Shown piece after piece: positions 42,701 to 52,223 of a stretch of DNA of 64,000 nucleotides. Origin of the DNA: a virus; IMG/VR virus record IMGVR_UViG_3300050821_020196, positions 1-64,000 of that record. One strand, given 5' to 3'. The position numbers and the translations under genes are program-made. Each line of letters opens with the position of its first letter. Position 1 is the stretch's first letter. The notes below the pieces were generated by a model that saw only the letters and a list, made by a program, of their open reading frames with translations, ran no database searches and was not told the DNA's origin.

Positions 42701-44889
42701 GCCTCAGCAATTATCTTAATGCCGGGCTAATCGGCACCTGCACGAATACCATTATCTCGAATTGTGTTCTTCACAATTTCGCCATGGGATTCGCCGGGGA
42801 TAACAATAATGGCTTCCTCATTATTGGCAACGATCTCCTAACCAATACCAACGCGGGTGGTCAGTGCGATATTATTCACCTCGGTAGCGCGCTTAACATC
42901 ACCATTGAGCGAAATAAGATCGTCCAGCGGGCTCCGGGCAACCCGACGACGAGGCATAACGATTGCATCCAGACGTATACGACCGGCACGGCCAATCCCA
43001 ATAACTGGATTGTCCGCTATAACTGGATAGAAAATCAACAAACGACGGCCAATAGCTCCGGGGATTGTTCCTGGCATATTATGCAGGATATGCAGGACGC
43101 GGGAAGTCTCCCGGCCTTAAAGATCTACGGCAACGTCTATGTCGGGAGCGGCAACGCCTCTAACAATGGTATCCTTTGCAACCGCAACGGGGCCTCCGGG
43201 GGAACTTTTTATCTCTACGGGAATACCTTCGCGATTACCCCGAACGACTCCCCGGTTAATACCGTCCGCTTCTTAAACGATGCCGGGCCGGGCACTCTTT
43301 ACGCCCGGAATAATGCCGGGCAGAGGGCCGCCCAACGGGGAACGGATCTCGAATGGGACCTTACCCCCGGGGGAAGCGGGTTCGATTATAACTTCTGGTA
43401 CAACTGGTTCGGATCCAATACCGAGCCCGACTCCCTTTTCTCCGGGCCGCACGGTTTCTTTTCCGGAAGCCCGCCGACCACTTCTCCTTTTAACAATTTT
43501 AGCGGAGGCGACTTTAGCCCGGCCACCGGGAGCCCGCTTATCGGAGCGGGCGACATCACCATCGGCTCCGAGTTCCAATACGGTCTCCAGCCGGGGACGA
43601 CTTTCCCGAATCCGACGGTTATCCAGCGGGCAGCTTCCGCTTACGACGTCGGCGCGTTCGTCGCCACTCCGGCCCTTACCGGAGGCGGAGGCACCGGAGG
43701 AGGAGGTACTGGCGCTCCAGGCGAAAACGCTTTTACGGTTACCGCAAGCGACTCGACCGGCACTTTTACCGTGCCTCAGGTTGGCTCCTCGACGACGGTT
43801 AACGTAACCAACGCCGACTTTATAGTTCCTGGCCAGATTGTTTACATCGCCGGAGCGGGCGGACCGGGAACCGCTGGAGCGCTTCAAGTACAGGCCGTCG
43901 TGGGCAAAACGCTTACTTTATATAACCCCATTCCCCCTCCTTCCGGGTCTTCCCCGGGAAGCGGCGGGATAGTTTATTCCGGGGTTAGCTCGGTAAGCGT
44001 CGTCGGCAATACCATCTCCCTCGTTAACGATCTCGCTAACCCGGGCAATTTAAAAGTCTACGGGACCAATCCCTCCGGAGTACTCGGTTGGAGTGCCATC
44101 TCCGGGCTACCGGTAAATTATGCCTCTCTCGTCGGTACGCAACCGGCTCCCCCGCCGCACGCCGCTTCGCACGAAAGCGGAGGGGTCGACGTTATCCCGC
44201 TCGATACCCTCGGCTCGCCGACCGACATTACCACGCTCAATGCTTCGACGAGCGCTCACGGTCTTCTCCGCAAACTAGACGGAACGGCGACCCATTATTT
44301 AGACGGCACCGGAGCCTGGAGCACCCCCGCCGGAGGTGCGACGGGAGCTACGGGCCCGACTGGGCCGACGGGAAAGAATTGTTATACAACGACCAGTGGG
44401 CCCTTTACCGTCCCCAGCTCGGGGACGGTAACGGTTTCCGTCGTCGATGCCGGATGGGCCGTTCCCGGGGAGATGGCCTATTTTAGTGGTGCGGGCGGAT
44501 CGGGTTTAGCCGGGGCGCTAGAGATCGTTTCTATCGCCGGAAATACCCTAACCCTCGGATTGCCGACGCCGCCGAGCTACGCGCCTCCGGCGGTCGACCT
44601 TACCGTTTTTATCGAGAGCCCGACGAATAAGACTTACGTCCTCGACCTCGGCCTTCCCGCTCCTTGTACGATTACTTCGATTTTAATTAAGACCGTCTCC
44701 GGTACCTGCACGGCGGCTTTAAACCGCAACGGCTCGGCCATTACCGGAGCGAGCGCTCTTTCCGTTAGTAGCACGCTAACCTCGGTAACTCTAGGCCAAG
44801 CTTGCTCCGCCGGGGATACGATAACCCTAGTTATAAGCGCGAACTCTAGCTCCGTCGATCTAGCCGCTTCCGTCCACATGCAACCGTAG
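39777..44889 (+). CDS. Giant collagen-like tail fibre with beta-helix region, frameshifted at a C8 run
   Basis: Read through a one-base frameshift, this gene encodes about 1,700 residues. The first frame gives [29 protein letters not shown]; after C8 (39860-39867) the second frame continues [15 protein letters not shown] and onward. With seven C the frames fuse exactly. Gly-X-Y collagen repeats fill four blocks separated by paired modules: two like carbohydrate-binding CBM5/12-type domains ([11 protein letters not shown] / [11 protein letters not shown]) and two with [17 protein letters not shown] right-handed beta-helix segment (about 42350-43650) and a C-terminal jelly-roll-like part follow. 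It is a likely receptor-binding fibre. Internal ATG at 40003 could also start a shorter protein. Confidence 0.9.
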
Positions 44890-44901
44890 AACGAATGTCG
44901 A

Positions 44902-45432
44902 ATGTCGAATAGCCTGATCATGGTTGGCATGCGCCCGCGCTACTCGCTTTTCCTCCCCTCCGAGGTTCCGGCGGGTAATGGCCCGCTTGCCGGATCGCTC
45001 AATGCCGGGATCGCTTTCTTCGTTTCCGTCGCGTGCAACCTCCTCGCCATGCGGTTTTATAAGCGGTCCGACGATACCGATACTAGCCACACGGTAAACC
45101 TTTGGGACGTGTCCGGTCGGACTAGTTTAGCTTCGCAAGCCTCCTCCGGAGAACCGGCCTCCGGCTGGGTGGAAGTTCCGTTAACCACTCCCGTTCCGTT
45201 GACGGCGAATAAGGCCTACTACGTTACCTTCTTCATGCCGGGCGGCTTCTATAGCTATACGGACGGTTACTTCACCTCGGCGGTTACCCGGGGGCCGATT
45301 ACCGGGTATGCGGACGGGACGGTGCCGGGAGGGATCGTAAATAATACTGGCATTTATCATTTCGGTTCCGTTCCGACCTTCCCGGATTCCGGATATGCAG
45401 CCAACTATTGGGCGGACGTGGTGGTCGATTAA
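44902..45432 (+). CDS. DUF4082-type beta-sandwich protein
   Basis: A 176-residue protein matching the DUF4082 pattern: VACNLLAMRFYKRSDDTDTS, VNLWDVSGRTSLA, SGWVEVPLTTPVPLTANKAY, YVTFFMPGGFYSYT and the final NYWADVVVD. The domain is found next to carbohydrate-binding modules on surface proteins. In this phage it is probably a fibre tip or adhesin. Small tandem repeat ATGTCGA occurs around the start; a later ATG at 44929 is an alternative. Confidence 0.85.
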   Translation: MSNSLIMVGMRPRYSLFLPSEVPAGNGPLAGSLNAGIAFFVSVACNLLAMRFYKRSDDTDTSHTVNLWDVSGRTSLASQASSGEPASGWVEVPLTTPVPLTANKAYYVTFFMPGGFYSYTDGYFTSAVTRGPITGYADGTVPGGIVNNTGIYHFGSVPTFPDSGYAANYWADVVVD

Positions 45433-45468
45433 ATAAGAAAAATTTTCCTTTTCCGTAATTAAAGGTAT

Positions 45469-46077
45469 ATGGCAAACATTCCCGGCGTAGCAATTCCCGG
45501 TTCGGTCGTGGTAAGCGGAAGCGGCGTTTCGCCTGGAGGTGCTCAAGGTATCCAAGGACCTGCCGGGGCAAGCGGAGGCGGAAGCGGTTCCGGAGGGACG
45601 AAAACTTGGTCGAAATTTAATGCCAATGATGGCCAACCTCCGGCGACCAATTATGCCGTTTGGGGAACTCGTAATTCTACATCTTTTCTAGCTTTTAACG
45701 ACACGACCGCCTGGGCGACGGTCTTTATCGGCATCGTGCCCGAATCCGCCGTCGTTAGTAGCGGCGTCCTCATCCGGATTTTTTGGATATCAGCATCGAG
45801 TTCTTCCGGCGCGGTGCAATGGGGAGCGCAAATCGATTCCATGACCGCCGGGAGCAATCCGACGAGCGATAGTTTCGATACGGCGGCGACGGTCTTTACT
45901 ACGACGTCGGGGAGCAACGGCGTTATTACGATCTCCTCGATTACCTTAACCTCGATCGACGGGATCGGGATCGGCGACGGTTACCGGCTTAAAATTTATC
46001 GCGACGCGTCGAACTCGAACGACAGCATGGCTGGCGACGCCCAGGTTCTCGCGGTAGAGATCCGAAGCGCCAACTAA
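45469..46077 (+). CDS. Short collagen-linked adhesin
   Basis: A 202-residue protein with a brief collagen-like segment (QGIQGPAGASGGGSGSGG) at about residues 26-44, followed by a 150-residue beta-rich domain. Residues after that resemble a trimeric fibre tip. It probably forms another receptor-binding component of the distal fibre cluster. The start follows AAAGGTAT with no good Shine-Dalgarno spacing. Confidence 0.65.
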   Translation: MANIPGVAIPGSVVVSGSGVSPGGAQGIQGPAGASGGGSGSGGTKTWSKFNANDGQPPATNYAVWGTRNSTSFLAFNDTTAWATVFIGIVPESAVVSSGVLIRIFWISASSSSGAVQWGAQIDSMTAGSNPTSDSFDTAATVFTTTSGSNGVITISSITLTSIDGIGIGDGYRLKIYRDASNSNDSMAGDAQVLAVEIRSAN

Positions 46078-46084
46078 TCGCACT

Positions 46085-46756
46085 ATGGCCCGCTCTTTAG
46101 TTAAGACTAACTCCCAGCGGATCCAGATCGCGACCTCCCTTATCGGGGCGACCGGAGTTCCGGTCTCCATGTCGATGTGGTACAACCAACCGGCGGCCAT
46201 CGCCGCCGATCAGGTTCTCGCCGCTCTCTCTAATTCGGGAGTCGGGGCGGCTAGCTTAGACATTGTCGTTTACAACTCCGATAAGTTAGTGCGAGCCGAG
46301 GCACAAGAAGGGGGGACGGACGACGATACGGCCAAGTCCTCGACGACGGTCGGCTCGGTGGCCAATACCTGGTTCCATATACTGGGCGTTTACGGAGCGA
46401 ACAATGCGAGAACCTGCTACGTTAACGGCGCTAATCCCGGGAGTTCCTCCGTTACGGTAAACGTTACCGGGCTTAATACCTCGACGATCGGGGGCACGAA
46501 TAATACCGGAGGGCCCTTCTCCTCGAATGCCACCTTCGCTTTTTTTGCGTTCTACAACATTGCTTTGATCGCACAAGATGCGCTTTCGCTCGCCTCCGGG
46601 GCACATCCGAGGAAAGTGCGCCCGGGAAATTTGCTCTCGATCGTTAATCTTACCGGGAGCAATAATCCCGAGCCGGATTATGTCGCGAATACGACCTGGG
46701 CTTTCGTCGGGACCGGCGTTCCTAGCGAAGTAGCTAATCCCCGAATTTATTGGTAG
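46085..46756 (+). CDS. LamG / concanavalin-like lectin domain protein
   Basis: A 223-residue protein with the LamG-like beta-jelly-roll pattern: MSMWYNQPAAIAADQVL, WFHILGVYGANNARTCYVNGA, FAFFAFYNIALIAQDALSLASGAHP. Such domains bind glycans or proteins. It is the last gene of the fibre block, tail-to-tail with the integrase gene (stops 3 bases apart). Confidence 0.8.
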   Translation: MARSLVKTNSQRIQIATSLIGATGVPVSMSMWYNQPAAIAADQVLAALSNSGVGAASLDIVVYNSDKLVRAEAQEGGTDDDTAKSSTTVGSVANTWFHILGVYGANNARTCYVNGANPGSSSVTVNVTGLNTSTIGGTNNTGGPFSSNATFAFFAFYNIALIAQDALSLASGAHPRKVRPGNLLSIVNLTGSNNPEPDYVANTTWAFVGTGVPSEVANPRIYW

Positions 46757-46759
46757 CGG

Positions 46760-47923
46760 TTAAATAATCGCGAAGTACGCCTCCGCCGTCTCCCGGTCGA
46801 CGACCTCCCAGTAGTGCTCGCGGAGCATGCGCTCGGAGTGGTCGGCTTGTCCCGCCGTCCAGGTTAAACCCTTTAACGCGACGCCGTAGGAGCAAAAGGA
46901 ATGCCGGAGCACGTTCTGTGGCCAGGGGGAGATACCGGCTTTCCCCGCCGCCTTCGTCATTACGATCTGCAAGCCGGGCCGGGGAGGGAGAACAGGACCC
47001 GAGCATGTCTCGGGAATTCCCGAGACATCCTTAGGAATTCCTAAAGATGAAGCGAGGATCGTCGCCAGATTTTCCGGGATTTCGATAAGCTTGCGCTTGC
47101 CGTTCTTCGACTTGCCGAAGGGGAGGTCGATAAGCCGCCGGTCGAGCTTTATCTCGCTCCAATCGAGCCGCTCGGCCTCCGCTCGCCGCAAGCCGGTAAA
47201 GGCGGAGATCGCGAAGAAAGGAACGAACTCCGGGCGGAGGGCGAGAAGGAACTTTGCCAGTTGCTCCGGGGTAAGCACCGAAACTTGCCGTCCCCGCTTT
47301 GCCGGATCGTTAAAGGGAACCACTTCGGCGAGGGGGTTGCTCGGGAGAAGGTGCCAGCTTTTGGCCATGTTAAGCGCGTTTTGTATGTAGCCCAGGTGCC
47401 GGTTTCTGGTTTTTATCGCCAGGTCGAGGCCGGAGAGCCAGCTCTTTATCCCGTTCTCGGTAAGGAGGGAGAGGGTCTCCTCGCCGAAACGGCCCTCGAA
47501 TTTGCGCAAGGTCTCCCGCATCGATTCGGCGTGGCGCTCGGAAATCTCTTTCGTCGCGAGGCGACGCTCGAATTCATTGGCTACCCGTGCGCAGAGGGCC
47601 CGTACGCTGCCCGAAGAGGAAAGCCGGTCTAAATGATTCCGGTAGAAGTGCACCGCCTCGTAGAGGGTTTTATCGTAGGGCCGGAGCATTTCAATGCACT
47701 CGGCGGCCATGACCCGTTGCGTGTCGGTAAGGGAGGTACGGGTGCCGAAGGCGGCGATCTGATCGTTTAGATTGCGGGCGGCGGCTTTCGCTTCCTTTTC
47801 GGTAACGAAGTAGTACCGTTCCCGCTTGCCGGTAGGGCGGCCCTCGATTTTCCATTCCTTTTTCCCGTTGGGGGAAGAGAGTTTAAAAACGCGGAAAGAC
47901 TTGGACGACGGCGGGCGCGGCAT
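46760..47923 (-). CDS. Tyrosine-type site-specific integrase
   Basis: A 387-residue recombinase. Residues 1-60 are a basic arm-binding region, about 80-190 a SAM-like core-binding domain, and 215-387 the catalytic domain: Arg246 in TGLRRAE, Lys in KSKNGKRK (271-278), Arg340-His341 in NVLRHSFCSY, His362 and nucleophile Tyr371 in HYWEVV. It integrates and excises the prophage at tRNA-Glu, whose 3' end lies 104 bases away. The reading direction is away from the tRNA. Confidence 0.96.
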   Translation of the reverse strand: MPRPPSSKSFRVFKLSSPNGKKEWKIEGRPTGKRERYYFVTEKEAKAAARNLNDQIAAFGTRTSLTDTQRVMAAECIEMLRPYDKTLYEAVHFYRNHLDRLSSSGSVRALCARVANEFERRLATKEISERHAESMRETLRKFEGRFGEETLSLLTENGIKSWLSGLDLAIKTRNRHLGYIQNALNMAKSWHLLPSNPLAEVVPFNDPAKRGRQVSVLTPEQLAKFLLALRPEFVPFFAISAFTGLRRAEAERLDWSEIKLDRRLIDLPFGKSKNGKRKLIEIPENLATILASSLGIPKDVSGIPETCSGPVLPPRPGLQIVMTKAAGKAGISPWPQNVLRHSFCSYGVALKGLTWTAGQADHSERMLREHYWEVVDRETAEAYFAII

Positions 47924-48026
47924 AGGTTATTCAACCTACGCCCGTTTACGCCCATAATTAAGGTTTTTCCAGTCTTTTCGCGTCGCTTCCCGTCGCTTCG
48001 CCCCTGGGGAAGGGTTACATCCCAAG

Positions 48027-48099
48027 CGACCCTAACGGGATTCGAACCCGTGTTACCGCCGTGAAAGGGCGGTGTCCTGGGCCACTGGACGATAGGGTC
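48027..48099 (-). tRNA. tRNA-Glu (UUC), prophage attachment site
   Basis: On the minus strand: acceptor GACCCTA/TAGGGTC, D-arm with GTCC/GGAC, anticodon stem CCGCC/GGCGG with loop CTTTCAC (anticodon TTC), and T-arm with GGTTCGAATCC. Discriminator G. Its 3' end faces the integrase gene, so the prophage probably recombined within this end, leaving the tRNA intact. Confidence 0.96.
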
Positions 48100-48258
48100 G
48101 TTCAGGGAGAGCGGAATATGGCAGTAAGAGCAGGGTGCGCAAGCGAAAAGTGCGCCGGCACCCTGCAGGCCGCGCCGGAGCGACAAACCCGAACTTGCAT
48201 TCACGATCCGTTAACTCTGCTGCTCCCAAACTCCTGACTCCCGGCTCCTGACTCCTGA

Positions 48259-49560
48259 TCACTGCTTTGCCCGTTTCGCAATGATCATGGACGCAGTACG
48301 TCGTATCGCCCCCTGGTGTTGAGCCATTGCTCTAGAGGCGCGTGCCACCAAGGCGGAGGCAGCCGATGGATTTCGCAGCAAATCCGCGAGCGTCGAGACA
48401 AGAGCGTCGGCAGAATGCAGCTGAACTATCCCTCCGGCTTTTCGCAGTTCATCTACGATGTATTGAAAATTCTCCATGTGTGGGCCCACCACCACCGGCT
48501 TGCTGGCCAGGATCGGTTCAACCGGATTCTGTCCCCCTTTGCCGTAGAAGCTTTTGCCAACGACCACCACCGTCGCCGTGGAATACCAATCCCGGAGTTC
48601 TCCGGTCGTGTTGACCAGTAAGACAGACGGATCATGCCGGAAATCCGGTTCGGAACGCAGAGTGAAGCGGACGTTTCGGGCTCGCAGGAGTTGCGCGATC
48701 TCAGGGGTTCGTTCGACGTGGCGTGGAACCAGGATGAGAAAGAGTTGAGGGAATTCAGTCAAAAGCAATTGAAACCCTGAGAGCAGCAGATCCTCTTCGC
48801 CGGGATGCAGACTGCCACCCAGCAGGATCGGGCGGGCCGCTTTCACCCCGTGTTGTTCCAGCCAGCGAGAAAAGCGCAAGTCGATTCCGGCCGCCAAATT
48901 TTCCGTGTCATATTTCATGCTCCCGGTCACGGTGATGCGACTGGCAGGCACGCCAACCCGTTTCCAGCGTTCGGCGTCGACTGGATCTTGCGCACAGAGG
49001 GTCGTCAGATTCTGCCAGAAAAGAGTCTGCGCGATATTTCGTAGCTTGATGTAGCGCTGTTCTGACCGTCGCGAAAGTCGGGCATTTGCCAGGTATACAG
49101 GGGATCGGTGCTCCTTGGCCAAAGCCAGAAATGAAGGCCATAAATCGGAGTCAATCAGGATCGCTTCATGCGGCCGGATCTTTTGCCAGCAGGCTTTTAC
49201 AATAGGGTAGAAGTCGATCGGATTATAAATGATTTCGATCCATGGCCGGTTTTCGCTTCGCTGTTGTCCCAGTGCGAATCCCGTCGAAGTGGTGGTTGAA
49301 ATGACCGCCTTAAAATCGGGAAATTGCCGCTTAAGTTCTTCAATCAGGCGAAGCGCCATCACGATTTCTCCGACACTGACGGCGCGAATCCAGGTCCATC
49401 CGCCTTCAGCAAATCGGTCAGCCAATCCTTTCGGGTAAACGCCGAACCGTTGCGTAAAGCTCCGGAGGTAGCCGCCGCGCCTGAGCATCCGTCTCAGGTA
49501 GAATGGGAAGGAAACGAGGAGCGCAAGCGGCAGCAGAATATTGTAGAGGATTAACAGCAT
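48259..49560 (-). CDS. waaA: 3-deoxy-D-manno-octulosonic acid (Kdo) transferase
   Basis: A 433-residue GT-B enzyme that adds Kdo to lipid A on the inner membrane. Start MLLILYNILLPLALLVSF gives the N-terminal membrane anchor. The acceptor part has SVGEIVMALRLIEEL. Conserved C-terminal motifs are visible: GGSLHPGEED, PRHVER and GKGGQNPVEP. The ATG at 49560 overlaps the rsmD stop by one base, so the two are coupled. A longer reading frame (to 49671) overlaps rsmD and is not needed. Confidence 0.95.
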   Translation of the reverse strand: MLLILYNILLPLALLVSFPFYLRRMLRRGGYLRSFTQRFGVYPKGLADRFAEGGWTWIRAVSVGEIVMALRLIEELKRQFPDFKAVISTTTSTGFALGQQRSENRPWIEIIYNPIDFYPIVKACWQKIRPHEAILIDSDLWPSFLALAKEHRSPVYLANARLSRRSEQRYIKLRNIAQTLFWQNLTTLCAQDPVDAERWKRVGVPASRITVTGSMKYDTENLAAGIDLRFSRWLEQHGVKAARPILLGGSLHPGEEDLLLSGFQLLLTEFPQLFLILVPRHVERTPEIAQLLRARNVRFTLRSEPDFRHDPSVLLVNTTGELRDWYSTATVVVVGKSFYGKGGQNPVEPILASKPVVVGPHMENFQYIVDELRKAGGIVQLHSADALVSTLADLLRNPSAASALVARASRAMAQHQGAIRRTASMIIAKRAKQ

Positions 49561-50117
49561 CAGCCGGGGAGTTTCTTGTGAATACAAAATAGCAGTTTGG
49601 TGGCGCCGTATTTTTTGGCTCGAATAATCTCCCAAAACCGTGAAGCGCTGACTTCCTTGATCGGTGAACATTCAAGGACCACAAGACCTTCGGGTTCGAC
49701 GGCGGCCACCAGAAATTTGTCTTCTAAAAGTTCTCCGGCAATATCTCGGTCACCGGCTTTTTTGGCATAGGGCGGATCAGCAAACACCAACCGATATCGT
49801 TCCTGATGCTTTTCTAGAAACCGAAAAGCGTCGTCCCGAAACACTTTGCCGTCGAGTTTTGTTCTGGCAAGGTTTGATCGAATCGCTTCGATGGACTTCG
49901 GGTGGTCATCCACGAAAACAGCATCAGCGGCGCCTCGGCTCAATGCTTCAATTCCGTACCCGCCGCTTCCGGCGAAAAGATCAAGAACGTGTGCGCCAAT
50001 AACGAAGTCTCCGAGGGCCGAAAAAGCGGCTTCTCGCACCCTATCCATGGTCGGACGCAAATCGTGGGCCGGAGTTTTTAACAGGATACCGCCAGCCGAC
50101 CCGGCAATGACTCTCAT
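49560..50117 (-). CDS. rsmD: 16S rRNA (guanine966-N2)-methyltransferase
   Basis: A 185-residue methyltransferase starting MRVIAGSAGG, the usual RsmD N-terminus. Then LRPTMDRVREAAFSAL, the SAM-binding LDLFAGSGGYGIEALSRGA, and the catalytic motif FADPPYAKK. It methylates G966 of 16S rRNA. The ATG at 50117 was chosen over a longer reading because it matches the family start. Upstream (50118-50374) shows no gene. Confidence 0.95.
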   Translation of the reverse strand: MRVIAGSAGGILLKTPAHDLRPTMDRVREAAFSALGDFVIGAHVLDLFAGSGGYGIEALSRGAADAVFVDDHPKSIEAIRSNLARTKLDGKVFRDDAFRFLEKHQERYRLVFADPPYAKKAGDRDIAGELLEDKFLVAAVEPEGLVVLECSPIKEVSASRFWEIIRAKKYGATKLLFCIHKKLPG

Positions 50118-50374
50118 AAGGAGCCACGGAACGCAATCCGTTGTCGTCCTCCGGCGCACGGATACCTTGGCTTGTGTGCGAGAAAAAATCGCAATGTAGA
50201 AAGCATGGCACAGAGGTCACAGAGGGGGGATGTGATCGCCGGCCCGAGAATTCTGTTGATAACACCGTGACCTCCGGACGAGATCGCCAGTGAAACGACC
50301 TGATTTGTTGCGTCGATCACAGCGGGAACGATCAGCTTCGCAGACGACGAGCACAAGAATGAACTGCGGCCACG

Positions 50375-52027
50375 TCAACCGTTTGAGGGTCTTCCGGCTC
50401 GCTCGGGACCAGATGGCACCCGATCACGCCGCTTCTCTTTGTGGTCCGGGTGGAAAAGCTTTTTCATTAGTTTGCTTTTGTCGCCGATGATCCTCTCAAA
50501 GAGATCGGTCTGCGGCTTCAGCACCGATCCAGTGACCTGAAAATCGAGATACCGCCCATCCCCATCCTTTGATTTTGCAAAATTTTCTTCCAGTTCATTC
50601 GGAATTTTCTGGCTGAGAAATTGGCTGACCGTTAAACGACCGTTCAGGTCAAGTTTTTGCGCAGATTCGACTTTTCCCCAGAGGTTCACTTGAACGTTTT
50701 TTGAGATCAACTGCAACGAATCGACTTTGATGTCTTGCCCGACCACGCTGAATTTCGAGAGAGCCTGTTCGAGCTCAAGTCGTTGCAATTCGTCGATCCG
50801 AGTCCACCGTCCGAGCTCTTTCAGTACCGGGTATTGATCGAGGTAGCCCGTTTTGATCTCCAGACTGCCATCGCCCGAGGCGAGCGACGGATTTTTCATG
50901 AACCCTGCCAGCTGAAAATTCCCTTGCAGAGTACCGTGCGCCCGATCAAGGATCCCTCCGGCCCGGCTGCTAATTTCATTGATATTCACATCAGCCACCT
51001 GAGCGTGCAGCTGATACGGTATTTGGGAGTTGGTCAGATCCGCATGAAAACTCCCGTGGATTTCGCCTCCGGAAATTTGTGCGGTGATGTCCTCCAAATC
51101 GAGGGCCCCGTTGGAACACTTCACCGGCGAGGCTACATCTTCCACATTAATCGAATCTCCAATGGCCGCGCTCGAAATCCGCACTTTCCCGACATATTCC
51201 CCTTTGTGCGATTGCACGAATCCTTCGACGTCGCGTAGGGTTGCTGCCGGAACGCCTTTCGCCCCTAATAAGTAAATCGTGATATTCCGAATCTTAAACT
51301 TCCGAATCTCCACCCAAAAGCTTCCCGGGATGCCATTCTCGGCGGGCGAGGCCTTTCCGGGTCGAGCAGCCCCAGTGACCAGGTCCGCTTTGGTGGGAGA
51401 CGATTTGCCGGAATTCGCTGGAGGGATCGGCCGGACCACAGGGGCTTCCTCCGCTTCTTCATTTGACTCGGGCCGGCCGGCGGTCGGAATTCGGAACTCC
51501 GCTCCGCTCAAAATTACTTGGCGGACGATCAGTTTGCGCCGGAAAAGCGGCAGATAATTGCACTGGATCCAAAGGTCTTGCGCTTTCATGACCGGATAGT
51601 CCGCAGACGGATCCTGAACCGAAACATCCTCCAGATGAAAGCCGCTCCAGGGCGTGAAACTGATGCGAAAAACGGAAACCGGATAGCCGAGATTTTCGCT
51701 AACGATTTCTCGCAGTCTTAGCTGAGTGTCGGGAGATTGAACATAAAGGTTAATGGCCAGCAATCCTAGTCCGACCAGGCCGCCTATCGCGACAACAACA
51801 ATCAGCACCGGCTGGACAATGCGTTTCACTCCACCGTGGAAAACGCCCGCGGTAGAGCTCGAGAGAAATTCCCTAATCGACGAGAACAAGGTCTGGATTC
51901 TTTTGAATCCAATCGGTTCGGCCGTCAGGGACGCGAATCTTTCACGCAGCGCCCAAAACCAGTCACGGAGCTGACCGAGGACTTTTCTACCGAATATAGA
52001 TTGAAAGCGCAAGAGACAGAATGTCAA
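50375..52027 (-). CDS. AsmA-like membrane-anchored protein
   Basis: A 550-residue protein from TTG. A hydrophobic anchor lies at about residues 71-93 (QPVLIVVVAIGGLVGLGLLA), followed by a long periplasmic part of beta-rich repeats (LRLREIVSENLGYPVSVFRI, FHLEDVSVQDPSA, and later DLNGRLTVSQFLSQKIPNEL), typical of the AsmA/DUF748 family. AsmA-like proteins are thought to help move lipids to the outer membrane. The start is uncertain: GTG at 51829, just before the anchor, is an alternative. Confidence 0.8.
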   Translation of the reverse strand: MTFCLLRFQSIFGRKVLGQLRDWFWALRERFASLTAEPIGFKRIQTLFSSIREFLSSSTAGVFHGGVKRIVQPVLIVVVAIGGLVGLGLLAINLYVQSPDTQLRLREIVSENLGYPVSVFRISFTPWSGFHLEDVSVQDPSADYPVMKAQDLWIQCNYLPLFRRKLIVRQVILSGAEFRIPTAGRPESNEEAEEAPVVRPIPPANSGKSSPTKADLVTGAARPGKASPAENGIPGSFWVEIRKFKIRNITIYLLGAKGVPAATLRDVEGFVQSHKGEYVGKVRISSAAIGDSINVEDVASPVKCSNGALDLEDITAQISGGEIHGSFHADLTNSQIPYQLHAQVADVNINEISSRAGGILDRAHGTLQGNFQLAGFMKNPSLASGDGSLEIKTGYLDQYPVLKELGRWTRIDELQRLELEQALSKFSVVGQDIKVDSLQLISKNVQVNLWGKVESAQKLDLNGRLTVSQFLSQKIPNELEENFAKSKDGDGRYLDFQVTGSVLKPQTDLFERIIGDKSKLMKKLFHPDHKEKRRDRVPSGPERAGRPSNG

Positions 52028-52223
52028 TCAGTTAGCCGCGATTTTACGCTAAAATTCCAGCGATATCGGAAAGGTTTGTCCATCAGGCATTCTAAATAAC
52101 TTCGGCCGGTTGAGGTTACTTTCGGTGCTGATAAAGTAGTCTGCGGGCGCAGCGCTGTCTCGAATAGTTTTTAAGGCCGGTTAGACATAAGTCTCAAGCC
52201 TGTTTTCGGTGCACCTAGCGCCA

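Larger units (their letters stand above)
1..48026. mobile_element. Prophage 1, contractile-tailed, left end outside window
   Basis: A continuous run of phage genes ends with a tyrosine integrase (46760-47923) directly beside the 3' end of tRNA-Glu. The order is accessory genes, terminase, head, tail, baseplate, fibres, integrase. Head proteins resemble lambda (gpA, gpW, gpB, gpC, gpD, gpE types) and tail proteins resemble P2/Mu (sheath, tube, X, D, V, U, W, J, I, H). Leucine codon CTG appears rarer here than in the chromosomal genes, by eye. The left attachment site is not in the window, so the element is larger than 47.9 kb. The exact right junction within or just beyond the tRNA 3' end cannot be fixed without the left copy. 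Confidence 0.93.

Noticed and set aside
39000-46760. Diversity-generating retroelement for fibre variation
   Set aside because: No reverse transcriptase gene and no template/variable repeat pair with adenine-specific differences was seen.
50118-50374. Short frames between rsmD and the AsmA-like gene
   Set aside because: No good starts, composition or homology; treated as plain intergenic sequence.
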